Assembly (NCBI RefSeq): GCF_005049105.1
Contig: NZ_SUKA01000003.1
Coordinates: forward strand, 496,001-560,000
DNA length: 64,000 nucleotides
Source: Sphingobacterium alkalisoli
Lineage (GTDB): Bacteria > Bacteroidota > Bacteroidia > Sphingobacteriales > Sphingobacteriaceae
Direction of reading: 5' to 3'
Shown here piece after piece: positions 1 to 9,010 of this stretch. Under the pieces are notes generated by a model, which was given only the letters and a program-made list of their open reading frames with translations, did not search any database and was not told the DNA's origin. Within the stretch, counting starts at the first letter, position 1; the number at the start of each line of letters is the position of its first letter. A program made the translations under genes and the position numbers.

Positions 1-2
1 TT

Positions 3-974
3 GGCATCAACGGTAACTACAGCTATTTTGTAGAAGATCTTGCCGTGTCCAACATCAATACACAGACCGTGCATAATATGTACAAATTGATCGGTCTGGG
101 CGAATATGTTGGAAGTAGCCCGCTGTTTATTTCATCCAGTCCGATTACGCGGAAGTATACCGGAAATAAATTTGGCGGCAATCTACAGTATCTTTATCAA
201 TCCGAAAACATTAAATTACTCGTAGATGGCTTCCTCAACACCTATTCTGAACATGCTACCGATGGTGTTATATCTCCGCAGCAGGCAGGTAAACATCAAT
301 ATCTCCAGTACGGTACCCATATCGTATCGAATATAATCCGTGAATCGGCCTTGCATACATTCCGTATTAACTGGGATCAAAAAGACGTCGACAATACCGA
401 ATATCATCAGTACCAAGATCCAACGACACGCGAATACATCACCTTATTTTCAGATGTCTTTAACACCAATCTCGTCACTGAGGCTTCTATAGGCTATCAA
501 ATGGGTAGTCTGAAGAACAATATCCTACGATGGCAAACGGGTATTTCGGTAACATACGATGGTTTGGACAACCGCTACGCCAGCAACCAGAGCCAACAAA
601 CCGTAGACCGACTAACCTACCGGGCCGACTTTAAACGGTACTTTGTTTCTGAAAATGCGTCGGGTATAAATGTCCAGGTAGGATTTATCTATAGCGATGC
701 CGTGAACGCTGATTTCGCCTATGATGAAAAATCGTATAGTACGAATTTTATCGCCCATCATATCCTCTACCCTGCCAATCAGTTTTTATCCATCAACTAT
801 TGGGGAGCCGACGCAGCTTTACAATATAACTTTAAAAGAGCCGAAAATAGAAATAACCAGTTTTACGTCAGGTTATCCGGCAACTACCTTCAGCCTACCT
901 CAAACGAGACCTATTTCAACAAAGATATGTCAAGAATCCAGGGGCAGCTAAGTATTGGATTATATTCTTTGTAA
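3..974 (+). CDS. Outer-membrane beta-barrel protein, C-terminal part (5' truncated by window edge)
   Basis: The frame is open from base 3 with no start codon, so this is the 3' part of a larger gene; the GTG near base 45 is internal. The roughly 320 visible residues alternate polar and aromatic residues (many Tyr, Phe, Asn) and end in short strand-like segments, as in Bacteroidota outer-membrane barrels. The text resembles the DUF6850-type barrel proteins found near TonB receptors, but this is recalled by style and not by a search. The next gene starts about 30 bases downstream on the same strand, so the two are probably co-transcribed. No catalytic motif is visible. Confidence 0.6.
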   Translation, partial: GINGNYSYFVEDLAVSNINTQTVHNMYKLIGLGEYVGSSPLFISSSPITRKYTGNKFGGNLQYLYQSENIKLLVDGFLNTYSEHATDGVISPQQAGKHQYLQYGTHIVSNIIRESALHTFRINWDQKDVDNTEYHQYQDPTTREYITLFSDVFNTNLVTEASIGYQMGSLKNNILRWQTGISVTYDGLDNRYASNQSQQTVDRLTYRADFKRYFVSENASGINVQVGFIYSDAVNADFAYDEKSYSTNFIAHHILYPANQFLSINYWGADAALQYNFKRAENRNNQFYVRLSGNYLQPTSNETYFNKDMSRIQGQLSIGLYSL

Positions 975-1006
975 TATTGCACATCATCGCTAAAAACGTA
1001 TACTTT

Positions 1007-3229
1007 ATGTTAAAAAATAAAATCATTGCCTGCTTGCTTGCTTTATCCAGCTTCGGTCTGGCACATGGACAGCAGATCGAAAAACCTGGGATTAAATCCA
1101 GTACGACCTTTGCTATCGTCATCGATAGCGAAACTTACCGGGTTGCTCGAGAGGAGGTCATTGCCTATAAAAATGCCATCGAGCAAGACGGTCTAGGCAC
1201 CTATATTCTGGTAGACGAATGGAAAAACCCGGAAGCGATACGCACTGAGCTCCTAAAGCTCCATCAGCAAAAATCTTCCCCTTTGGAGGGTGTCGTATTG
1301 GTGGGCGCCATTCCGATTCCAATGATACGAGATGCCCAATATCTTACTTCGGCTTTCAAGATGAACCAAAAAATTCGTTGGGATAAATCGTCTGTTCCCT
1401 CAGATAGGTATTATGATGATTTTGATCTACAGTTCGATTTCTTACGTCAGGATACCACCAAAGGCCGCGAGCACTACTTTTATTATAGCCTGAAACCAGC
1501 GTCTACACAATTTATCGAGATGGACATTTATTCTGCGCGGATCAAGCCACCGATAGAGGCGGGCGAAGATCCCAAACCCAAGATAAAGGAATATCTACAA
1601 AAGGTAGTTAGGCTCCGTAAAGAGGATAACCGCTTGAGCGATATGATTGTTTCCACTGGTCACGGATACAATTCAAATTCCATCAATGCCGTCTCGGGAG
1701 AAGCCCTAGCGTTGAAATCCCAGTTCCCAGATCTTTTTAAACCCGGAAATTCAATCAAATTTTTGAATTACAGAAATGCCGAGTTTATTAAATTCAATCT
1801 CTTAAGCGAACTAAAGCGCCCCGGATTAGACTTTGCCTATATGACCGGTCATGGCACCGCCACGCTGCAATTGTTAAACGGATACCCCGAGGCCTCCGCT
1901 CCACAGCCATCTATGGCCAATGTTGCGCGTTATCTCCGTTCGAAAATGCGGAATGCGAAAGAAGATGGCAGGGATACTGCACAAGTCAAAGAAGGATTTA
2001 AAACATCTTTGGGGGTAAATGAAAAATGGTTTACGGATGCCTTTGATCCCTCGTCCATTGCTGAAGACTCTATTTACAATGAGCACATGGATATGCAGAT
2101 ACATGATATCCGTGACGCAGGCGTACAGGCACGTCTTGTCTATTTAAACTCGTGCTTAACCGGATCATTTCACCTCGATAATTATTTGGCAGGGTACTAT
2201 CCGTTCTCTAAAAATGAAAATATTACAGCCTTAGCAAACTCTATAGGTGTATTACAGGATCTATGGCCCGCCGAGCTCATGGGTACATTACAGCATGGTG
2301 TACGCGTAGGCCATTGGCTTAAGCATATTGCTTACCTAGAGACCCATCTTCTGGGCGATCCCACATTTTCTTTTACCGCTTCAACCGATTATTCGCTTAA
2401 CGAGGCTTTAGTCAGCAAAACAAACGATAAAAAATACTGGCAAACGTTGCTGACAAAAAATGATGCCGATCTGCAAGCCCTCTCACTCGTATATCTAAGC
2501 CGTATCTTACCGCAAGAAGATGCTTCTCCATTACTACGTAAGTACTATTTCGAATCCCCTTTTGAAACCGTCCGTATGGAAGCCTTTCAGTTGCTGCGTA
2601 ATTTTGAAGATTCCCATTATTTTGATGTGCTACATGCCGCAAAAACAGATTCATACGAATTTATCCGCCGACGGGCAATATATGACCTAGCTGATTTTGG
2701 TGGAGATGATTTTGTGAAAGACCAGTTGGAATTTTACGCATCCGACCCGCATTCCGAGCGTATCGCCTACCGTACGAGGTGGAATTTACAGTTCTTGAAC
2801 CCTACGTTAGCCCATCGGTATATTGATGAAGTGATCCGAAAAAATCCCGCATTAGTTCAGGCTAGTACACTAGCCGACAAGCTAGATAAAGACATCACCT
2901 ATCATGCAGAAAAATTAGAAAAAAGTAAAGCTACGCTAACCGATACAACAAAGGCTGATAAAGATCGTATCAGTGAAATGAATAGCTTAAGACTATATCG
3001 GCAACATGCATTGATTCCAACGTTGATCAGTATAGCACAAGATCAGGAAGAGTCTGCCGAGCTGCGAAAAACAGCCTTAGATGTGATGGGCTGGTATGTC
3101 ATTTCAGTGCACAGACCAAAAATTCAAGAAGCATGCGAACTGATTTTAAACCAAGAAAAGGCTCCTAAAGAAGTAAAAGACGAAGCCTTAAAAACGAAGA
3201 ATAGATTGCGTGCAAAAATGCATGGATAA
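1007..3229 (+). CDS. Exported gingipain-like (clan CD) cysteine protease candidate with C-terminal HEAT-like repeats
   Basis: I start at the ATG at 1007 because it opens directly on a signal peptide (MLKNK, hydrophobic stretch, cleavage near AHGQ); the open frame extends to a TTG at 977 that would add a polar leader. The first ~450 residues look like a C25/gingipain fold: VVLVGAIPIP, an SDRYYDDFD segment, then TGHGTA (His ~282) and about 100 residues later LNSC (Cys ~383). This is the His-Gly ... Ser-Cys dyad layout of clan CD peptidases. Residues ~480-600 and the C-terminus are helical pairs like HEAT repeats. It probably acts in the periplasm or at the surface. Protease activity is inferred from the dyad only. 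Confidence 0.62.
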   Translation: MLKNKIIACLLALSSFGLAHGQQIEKPGIKSSTTFAIVIDSETYRVAREEVIAYKNAIEQDGLGTYILVDEWKNPEAIRTELLKLHQQKSSPLEGVVLVGAIPIPMIRDAQYLTSAFKMNQKIRWDKSSVPSDRYYDDFDLQFDFLRQDTTKGREHYFYYSLKPASTQFIEMDIYSARIKPPIEAGEDPKPKIKEYLQKVVRLRKEDNRLSDMIVSTGHGYNSNSINAVSGEALALKSQFPDLFKPGNSIKFLNYRNAEFIKFNLLSELKRPGLDFAYMTGHGTATLQLLNGYPEASAPQPSMANVARYLRSKMRNAKEDGRDTAQVKEGFKTSLGVNEKWFTDAFDPSSIAEDSIYNEHMDMQIHDIRDAGVQARLVYLNSCLTGSFHLDNYLAGYYPFSKNENITALANSIGVLQDLWPAELMGTLQHGVRVGHWLKHIAYLETHLLGDPTFSFTASTDYSLNEALVSKTNDKKYWQTLLTKNDADLQALSLVYLSRILPQEDASPLLRKYYFESPFETVRMEAFQLLRNFEDSHYFDVLHAAKTDSYEFIRRRAIYDLADFGGDDFVKDQLEFYASDPHSERIAYRTRWNLQFLNPTLAHRYIDEVIRKNPALVQASTLADKLDKDITYHAEKLEKSKATLTDTTKADKDRISEMNSLRLYRQHALIPTLISIAQDQEESAELRKTALDVMGWYVISVHRPKIQEACELILNQEKAPKEVKDEALKTKNRLRAKMHG

Positions 3230-3270
3230 TAGAAAAGGGCATTGCAAAATGTGCAATGCCCTTTTCTATT
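3228..3270. terminator. Bidirectional terminator between convergent genes
   Basis: A perfect 19-bp inverted repeat (arms 3228-3246 and 3252-3270) with a 5-base loop. Both arms carry the A/T-rich outer end that gives a T-rich 3' end on either strand. It overlaps the stop codons of the two convergent genes, so it can stop transcription from both sides. Confidence 0.85.
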
Positions 3271-3886
3271 ATTTTCCATGATTATGTTCCATCGGTGGAG
3301 TGATCATAATATGTGCCTTATAACCTCCTTCATCCATCAACCAAGGTGTACCCAGGTTATTATGCTTACTCGATAAGCCAATATCTTCGGCTTTCGCAAA
3401 CGGCATGTAAATGACATATCGTCTTTGTGCATCTTTAATTTCCCCAGTTTCTTTGATTACATCAGAAGCCTTTCCCCAATAGCCATATAAAATGGTCGGT
3501 GTCTGCGGGATAACTAATTTCCCTTCTTTAAACTCTTGCTCACGTATCGCATCCCGCTCTTTTCGTTTACCTTCTGCGATTAATTGGCGACCACGCTCCA
3601 TAAAAGGATCCAAGGATTGTGGGTAAGCATATGCATAATACGTAGACATTTTGAAATCAGGCGCTAAACAAACCATTTTACTGTTATTAAACGCTTCTTG
3701 GAGCACAATAAATTTACCTGTTTCATCGTATCCGTATACCTTAGCACCTTCTCTTAAATCGGCAGGAGCTGCCTGCAGGGCAATCTTTATTTGTGTTTCT
3801 TTAGGAAGTGGCTTACGCTCGTCTTGCTGGGCAATCGCTAAGGATGAAAACCCCAGACAGAAGAGCAAAAATATATTTTTTTTCAT
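3269..3886 (-). CDS. Secreted protein of unknown function
   Basis: A 205-residue protein with a clear Sec signal peptide (MKKNIFLLF..., cleavage after IAQQ near residue 20). I do not recognise a family. The mature part is charged, has a Lys/Glu-rich helix around residues 100-125 (GRQLIAEGKRKERDAIREQE), and ends in a short His-containing tail (MEHNHGK) that might bind metal. It sits alone: its 3' end meets the upstream protease gene at a shared terminator, and the next minus-strand gene starts on the other side of a ~110-bp gap. Export is well supported; function is open. Confidence 0.7.
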   Translation of the reverse strand: MKKNIFLLFCLGFSSLAIAQQDERKPLPKETQIKIALQAAPADLREGAKVYGYDETGKFIVLQEAFNNSKMVCLAPDFKMSTYYAYAYPQSLDPFMERGRQLIAEGKRKERDAIREQEFKEGKLVIPQTPTILYGYWGKASDVIKETGEIKDAQRRYVIYMPFAKAEDIGLSSKHNNLGTPWLMDEGGYKAHIMITPPMEHNHGK

Positions 3887-4000
3887 CTGTGTTTTTTTCC
3901 AAATTTAACTAAAATGCTTTGCATTCCTGTCCTATTTTTATGTGTCACCGTGGTAATTGATGCAGAAACTAGACCTAAGTAGACAATCTCTATACTGCTT

Positions 4001-5533
4001 CTATCTTCCTCCTGGTCCTGAGCTTCCTCCTATACGTGTTACCATAGCGGTCAGTGTGAACGTTGATGACAGGGTTGGGTTGCTAAAAGTACCGCCAAGA
4101 TAAATCCCATTGAAGTCCGAAGCAGTGGCTATGTCAGATACAGTCACCAATTTGTATGTCTCTCCCGAGCTAAATTTATTACCGGACAACAACAATGTGG
4201 TAAAACTGACGGGCGACTTAAAGGTCATTACCTCTTCATTATCGCTTGTCAATACACTGTATATTGTTCCCGCATTTCCGCTACCTAGAATTGCCGAGGC
4301 CTGTGTCGAAGCACTTGCAGTCGGTGTACTTGTTGAGCCACCAGCACCTATCAGTACACCACCAGTAATCCGGAATGTATTGTTGTCACAGTCAAATCCA
4401 GCTTCCGGACTTCTCGCTCCAATAGCAAGTATCCTTCCTCCGGTCACGGTCAATATGCCATTAGAGTCCATTCCATCATTTGTTGTACTGTAAGCCACTA
4501 TGTTTCCACCGTTTATATAAATTGCTTTGCCGGCATTAACTGCATCGTCAACAGCTTTAACATAGATATCTCCACCATTTACGGTTAGTGTGCTTTTACT
4601 TTCGATGCCTTCTCCTCCTTCACCCGTAGTATTAATATGGATCGTACCGCCATTGATCACGATGTAGGGATCGATTGTATTATCCGTTTCATATGAAGCA
4701 ACTATACCATCATCTACTACATCGATAGTAATATCGCCATCATTGATAAATATCTGTCCTTTTTCAGCTTCTATCCCATCGCTACCTGCTTTAATATCAA
4801 GTATGCCTCCATCTATAAAAATACCATCATTGCTGTGCAACCCGTCCGAAACCGCCGCGGTAATCCGGACAGTTCCATCGGTAACACGTATATAATCATC
4901 ACTAGCAATGGCATGTTTGTAATTTCCAGTAAGCTGAAGCGTACCCGTTCCCGAAAACAGTAACTGCCCTTCGCTAAAAAATGTCCCTTTCTGGTCTTCG
5001 GAAGATGTCGCATATATCGTACCGTCTGCCAGTGTGTTACTTGTTCCGGCAGCAAGAACGATAAAGGCACGCTTACTTGATTGTATATTAATAGCTGGTC
5101 CGTCAAGATTGGTAATCGAAACACCATTCAGCAATAGCTTAAATTTTTTGTCGCTATATATCTTCACTGAACCATCTGTGGTCGTACCCGTCAATTCGTA
5201 AGCCACCTGAGCAACGGTAGATTCAATAACCACATCCGCCCCGAGAGTCGTAATAGTGACACCCGTTACTCCATTTTCTACCGTCGTATTTACACCGTTG
5301 AATCCGATTTTAATTGTAGAACTGAATGTAGAATTTTCGAGCAGATCCTCTTCGTCGTATCCGGTCTCCACCGAACCCTCCGCAGTTCCATTTATAGAAC
5401 TTCCAGCAATGCTTACTCCTCCATCTGTTGTTATAACTGTTCCCTCTTCCGTATCACTGATTTTGTCATCTTTCGCACAGGATACCACAAGAATGGACGA
5501 CAGAAGAAGAGAAAAATATATTTTCGTTTTCAT
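4001..5533 (-). CDS. Lipoprotein with Cthe_2159-like (DUF4353) beta-helix domain
   Basis: A 510-residue lipoprotein: signal II peptide with lipobox LVVSC (Cys ~19). From about residue 120 it shows a repetitive pattern of short rungs (ITINGGT, LTVNGGDI, IYINGGNI, LTVTGGRI, each followed by DG or DD), typical of a right-handed parallel beta-helix. This repeat style matches the Cthe_2159/DUF4353 family, described as polysaccharide-binding beta-helix proteins with acidic calcium sites. The C-terminus is Gly/Ser-rich (GGSSGPGGR). It lies ~50 bases downstream of the pirin-like gene on the same strand but with its own AT-rich leader. Carbohydrate binding at the cell surface is inferred from the family. 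Confidence 0.75.
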   Translation of the reverse strand: MKTKIYFSLLLSSILVVSCAKDDKISDTEEGTVITTDGGVSIAGSSINGTAEGSVETGYDEEDLLENSTFSSTIKIGFNGVNTTVENGVTGVTITTLGADVVIESTVAQVAYELTGTTTDGSVKIYSDKKFKLLLNGVSITNLDGPAINIQSSKRAFIVLAAGTSNTLADGTIYATSSEDQKGTFFSEGQLLFSGTGTLQLTGNYKHAIASDDYIRVTDGTVRITAAVSDGLHSNDGIFIDGGILDIKAGSDGIEAEKGQIFINDGDITIDVVDDGIVASYETDNTIDPYIVINGGTIHINTTGEGGEGIESKSTLTVNGGDIYVKAVDDAVNAGKAIYINGGNIVAYSTTNDGMDSNGILTVTGGRILAIGARSPEAGFDCDNNTFRITGGVLIGAGGSTSTPTASASTQASAILGSGNAGTIYSVLTSDNEEVMTFKSPVSFTTLLLSGNKFSSGETYKLVTVSDIATASDFNGIYLGGTFSNPTLSSTFTLTAMVTRIGGSSGPGGR

Positions 5534-5586
5534 AAATAATTAATTTTGATATTTTAGTAATGAACAATACTTTTAAATACGATGTG

Positions 5587-6273
5587 CTAATAATAGATAG
5601 CCAACAATAAACCTGTGTCGGATAAGCATTCCATCTCCAGCTTATGAAATCCAGGAAGTGATAATGCATCTCCCTGAAACAGTAAACGATCTTCGACTTC
5701 GAAATTACCGTCTAACGCCAGTGCAAAAACATAGTCGAATCCCGCATCAAGAGCTAGCTTATAGTCTACTTTCCCGACAAAAGCCCCCACATAAATTTGA
5801 AACGGAGTGTCTTCATTATCCAAAACAGGTATCATCCTATTTTTATCCAACGGATTTACGATCGGCAGCACGTAACTACGAATTTCTTGAGCATGCGATT
5901 CCGTAGTTGAAAATACGAATTGCTGAAAAGTAAAATAACCATCACCAGCTCCGAACTGTCTGGTCAACACATCCGCTTCCACATCCGTGGGTAATATCAG
6001 CAAACTACCCAAAGGCACGATATATTCCTGTTCCTTGATCCGCAGCACCAGTCCTTCTTCTAACGGAATAAAAATCGAAACACTTAGTTCGACTAATGGC
6101 AAGGTAAGTACCTGTCCGGAACATCCCCTCCATTCGTTTACGTGATGCAAACGACCTATCGGTTTACGATGAGGAGAAGCGTACTCTCCATAATTCAGCG
6201 TGCTACTAAGCTTTCCCTCGTCAATTACCATTTCTCCCCTTTGTTCCGCGATATAGATCCTCACCTCTTCCAT
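5587..6273 (-). CDS. Pirin-like cupin protein
   Basis: A 228-residue soluble protein without signal peptide. The N-terminal text (IYIAEQRG, LNYGEYASPHRKPIGRLHHVN) resembles the short pirin-family proteins of Bacteroidota, which have two cupin beta-barrels. The region 70-110 (ELSVSIFIPLEEGL, then YIVPLGSLLILPT) fits a cupin core, but the usual metal-binding HxH...E...H set of pirin is not obvious, so it may be catalytically degenerate. It begins 11 bases after the end of the dioxygenase gene upstream, so the two are probably one transcript. Family assignment is moderate. Confidence 0.55.
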   Translation of the reverse strand: MEEVRIYIAEQRGEMVIDEGKLSSTLNYGEYASPHRKPIGRLHHVNEWRGCSGQVLTLPLVELSVSIFIPLEEGLVLRIKEQEYIVPLGSLLILPTDVEADVLTRQFGAGDGYFTFQQFVFSTTESHAQEIRSYVLPIVNPLDKNRMIPVLDNEDTPFQIYVGAFVGKVDYKLALDAGFDYVFALALDGNFEVEDRLLFQGDALSLPGFHKLEMECLSDTGLLLAIYY

Positions 6274-6284
6274 AATCTTATTGC

Positions 6285-7010
6285 TTAGGCATTAACCTTA
6301 AGTGTAATTTTCATTTCGAAGCCTTCTGCCATCGTTCCTGTTACGGTAGACATCTCTTTATCCACACCATCGCCAAACACATTATCCCTATTGTTATAGG
6401 TATAGCCCGAGATGCCTTTTGTGTATCCATATTTGGACCCATTCGTATTCACATCGACAGACAAACTATCCTGAAAAGCTATCTGCGTAACCAACAGCGA
6501 TTTGCCCGAAGCATCATAAATATGCACATGTATATGCGTAGCACGGCTTTGATACCAGCCAGGGAAGATGGTTTTGAAATTAACCAGTCCATTGCTATCC
6601 GTTACCTGTCTCCCACGAAACCAATTGACAGATTGGTAATTGGTAGATTGCATTTGCATACCCCCATATTGCGAATAGTTTCCATCCACATCACAATGCC
6701 AAATATCAACCAACACACCCGACAGCGGGGTACAGTTGTCCTTTACATTAGTAATTGTAATCAGCGTTGTCATGTCCACACCGATTCCATCTCCCTTTCG
6801 TATATCCGAACGCACGTACGATGTTGGTGTTTTTGTAGGAAATGGCCCCTCTGTTTCCGCGGGTGTAACCACACAGCTCTCGTCCACGGACACATCTGTC
6901 CCCGCTTCATCCGTAGATGTATTACTACCATCTTTTTTACAGGCAGCCCATGTCATAGGTCCTGAAAACGCCAAAAAGGATAACGTTTTTATAAATTGCT
7001 TTCTTTCCAT
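6285..7010 (-). CDS. Intradiol ring-cleavage dioxygenase family lipoprotein
   Basis: A 241-residue protein with an N-terminal export signal ending in TWAACKK (probable lipobox). The body shows protocatechuate 3,4-dioxygenase-type landmarks: TPAETEGPF, PLSGVLVDIWHCDVDGNYSQY, and FPGWYQSRATHIHVH. In this family two Tyr and two His bind Fe(III); the Tyr of NYSQY, the Tyr of GWY and the His of HIHVH fit these places. Bacteroidota carry many exported members with no known aromatic pathway nearby, and none is seen here, so the substrate is open. The pirin-like gene follows after 11 bases. Confidence 0.85.
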   Translation of the reverse strand: MERKQFIKTLSFLAFSGPMTWAACKKDGSNTSTDEAGTDVSVDESCVVTPAETEGPFPTKTPTSYVRSDIRKGDGIGVDMTTLITITNVKDNCTPLSGVLVDIWHCDVDGNYSQYGGMQMQSTNYQSVNWFRGRQVTDSNGLVNFKTIFPGWYQSRATHIHVHIYDASGKSLLVTQIAFQDSLSVDVNTNGSKYGYTKGISGYTYNNRDNVFGDGVDKEMSTVTGTMAEGFEMKITLKVNA

Positions 7011-7088
7011 AATGATCTCTCCATTTAAATTATGGGAGAAATTTACACGGACAAGATGTAAAATAATGTTAAGTACCGATGAATAGGT

Positions 7089-7778
7089 TTAATGTGTCGA
7101 TGAGTCCTTTAATAGTCGAGCAACATCTTTATAGTAACTTTCTCCTACATTGAGCAGAAAACGGGGAAGTTCTATTTTTTTATTGTAAAAAGAAACAACA
7201 TGCGTAACAGAGACAATATAACTGCGGTGTATACGTACAAAAATGTTTTTGGGCAGTCGATCATGCATGGCTTTCAGTGTCGAAAGTGTCAATACTGTCC
7301 GTCCGTTGATCAAATGAATTTTCACATAATCTTGCATGCTTTCTATACATTCTATCTCATCCAAATGAATCTTTACCAGTTGATATTCTTCATATACGGT
7401 CAAAAAAGGCCGATATGTATGCGGAGCGCTTCGAGTCAATGCTTTATCGACCGCTCTTTCAAAACGAGTGTAATCAAAGGGTTTCAATAAATAATCTACA
7501 GAATCAAGATCAAAACCATCGACTGCGTATGCTCTGTGTGCCGTTGTAAATACAAGCAAGGGTCGCGGAGAGAGTGTTCGGGCAAAATCCACACCATTAA
7601 TCTCAAGCATATCCACGTCCAGAAAAAGCAGATCTACGGACTCTTTTTCCATAAATGTCTTGGCTTCGAGTGGATTCGAAAATGTACGCAGCAAGAGCAA
7701 TGCAGGATGCCTTTCTGCAAACTCGGCTACTAGGCGTAGTGCCAGCGGTTCATCATCAACAGCAATACAGGATAACAT
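7089..7778 (-). CDS. LytTR-family response regulator
   Basis: A 229-residue response regulator. The receiver domain (about 1-120) has the acidic pair in AVDDEP, the phospho-acceptor Asp in LLFLDVDM (~52) and the conserved Lys in LLKPFDY. The C-terminal half (about 135-229) is a LytTR DNA-binding domain (KIHLDEIECIESMQDYVKIHL, HRSYIVS). It follows the LytS kinase gene by only 3 bases on the same strand, a standard pair. The large OM barrel gene just upstream on the same strand is the likely target or a co-transcribed partner. Confidence 0.93.
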   Translation of the reverse strand: MLSCIAVDDEPLALRLVAEFAERHPALLLLRTFSNPLEAKTFMEKESVDLLFLDVDMLEINGVDFARTLSPRPLLVFTTAHRAYAVDGFDLDSVDYLLKPFDYTRFERAVDKALTRSAPHTYRPFLTVYEEYQLVKIHLDEIECIESMQDYVKIHLINGRTVLTLSTLKAMHDRLPKNIFVRIHRSYIVSVTHVVSFYNKKIELPRFLLNVGESYYKDVARLLKDSSTH

Positions 7779-7781
7779 GAG

Positions 7782-8912
7782 TTAAATATACAACAAAAGC
7801 TTAACAAAAAACTCATTCCTTCCTTCGACGATATCCAATTTGAATTTATTCGGATACAGATTCTCCAATAGCTTTTTGGTGTTTTTCAATCCGATACCCG
7901 AACTCGGCTGTTCAAATAACTCGGACGAAATGGAGTTTTTCACTTCCATTAAACAGTTATCATGCGAGACCTGTATCCAAAAATCAAGATAACACGGTTC
8001 CGAAGCACGCAAGCCATATTTAAATGCGTTTTCTATAAAAGGTAATAAAATGAACGGGTATATCTTCTTCGGAATGTCCAATCCTTCGTACCGCTCCGTG
8101 AGTGTGCAATTCGTACCGGCCCGAAGTTTTTGCAAACTTATAAAATCCTGAATAGCCTGAATTTCTTCTTTTAGGTCAACTTCCTCTTCATTTCGTTCAT
8201 CCATATAATACCGCATCAACTGTGATAATTTAAAGATGCTTGTAGCTGTGGCAGAATCGCCTATCAACGCCAATGAATAGATATTATTCAACGTATTGAA
8301 CAAAAAGTGTGGGTGAACCTGAGCCTTTAGAAAAGCAAGCTCAGATTTGATTAACTCATGCCGCACCTGTTGTATCTTGTGTTGCGATCGTGTCCAGTAT
8401 TGGACCATTCTAAACAGAGAACCTAAAATAACAACCAAAGCTATAATGTAAACAGAGGCAATGTCTAGACTTCCTATACTCCTTTTTGGGGGATGTTGCA
8501 TTTCGCTTCGAAAATCTGGCGGAAAAGGTCTGTTATTTTCATGTAGAAGCGGTGGAACAAATCTCCTTTCGGGAGCAGGCACTTCTCGTTGTACAACGCT
8601 TTCCAATCGTATCAACCTATCAAAAGGTCGCAACCAAAAAGCGAAGGATACGCCTACCAATACAATGGAAGTTGCATACAACACATATTTTCGTTTGCGA
8701 ATGATGTATGGTGTCCATAAGTAACTATTGATATAATAAGGGATGATAAAGCATAGCGCAAAAAACCAAAACTCCCAATGACGAAACATCTCTAAAAAGC
8801 CAACTTCACTGTTACTTATAAACAGAATGGGTAAGGACAAGAATGCTAACCACGCGAGTACATGGAGTAAAATATTGAACTTGTAATGCAATTTCCAATG
8901 TTTAGTTTGCAT
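7782..8912 (-). CDS. LytS-type sensor histidine kinase
   Basis: A 376-residue kinase. The N-terminal ~170 residues hold four hydrophobic membrane segments (HVLAWLAFLSLPILFI, FWFFALCFIIPYYI, YATSIVLVGVSFAFW, VYIIALVVILGSL) with a Pro-rich loop around 115-140. The kinase part has the His_kinase motif FLKAQVHPHFLFNTLN (phospho-acceptor His) and a late N-box (LLPFIENAFKYG) and G-box (SSGIGLKNTKK). Its stop lies 3 bases before the LytTR regulator start. The signal sensed is not evident. Confidence 0.92.
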   Translation of the reverse strand: MQTKHWKLHYKFNILLHVLAWLAFLSLPILFISNSEVGFLEMFRHWEFWFFALCFIIPYYINSYLWTPYIIRKRKYVLYATSIVLVGVSFAFWLRPFDRLIRLESVVQREVPAPERRFVPPLLHENNRPFPPDFRSEMQHPPKRSIGSLDIASVYIIALVVILGSLFRMVQYWTRSQHKIQQVRHELIKSELAFLKAQVHPHFLFNTLNNIYSLALIGDSATATSIFKLSQLMRYYMDERNEEEVDLKEEIQAIQDFISLQKLRAGTNCTLTERYEGLDIPKKIYPFILLPFIENAFKYGLRASEPCYLDFWIQVSHDNCLMEVKNSISSELFEQPSSGIGLKNTKKLLENLYPNKFKLDIVEGRNEFFVKLLLYI

Positions 8913-9010
8913 ATCAGTATATGTTATCTACTGTAAATATACCATTAACGCCGTGCAAATGGATGAAAAAGTATTTTAACAGATGTCGTTATACGTATAT
9001 ATAACATTTT

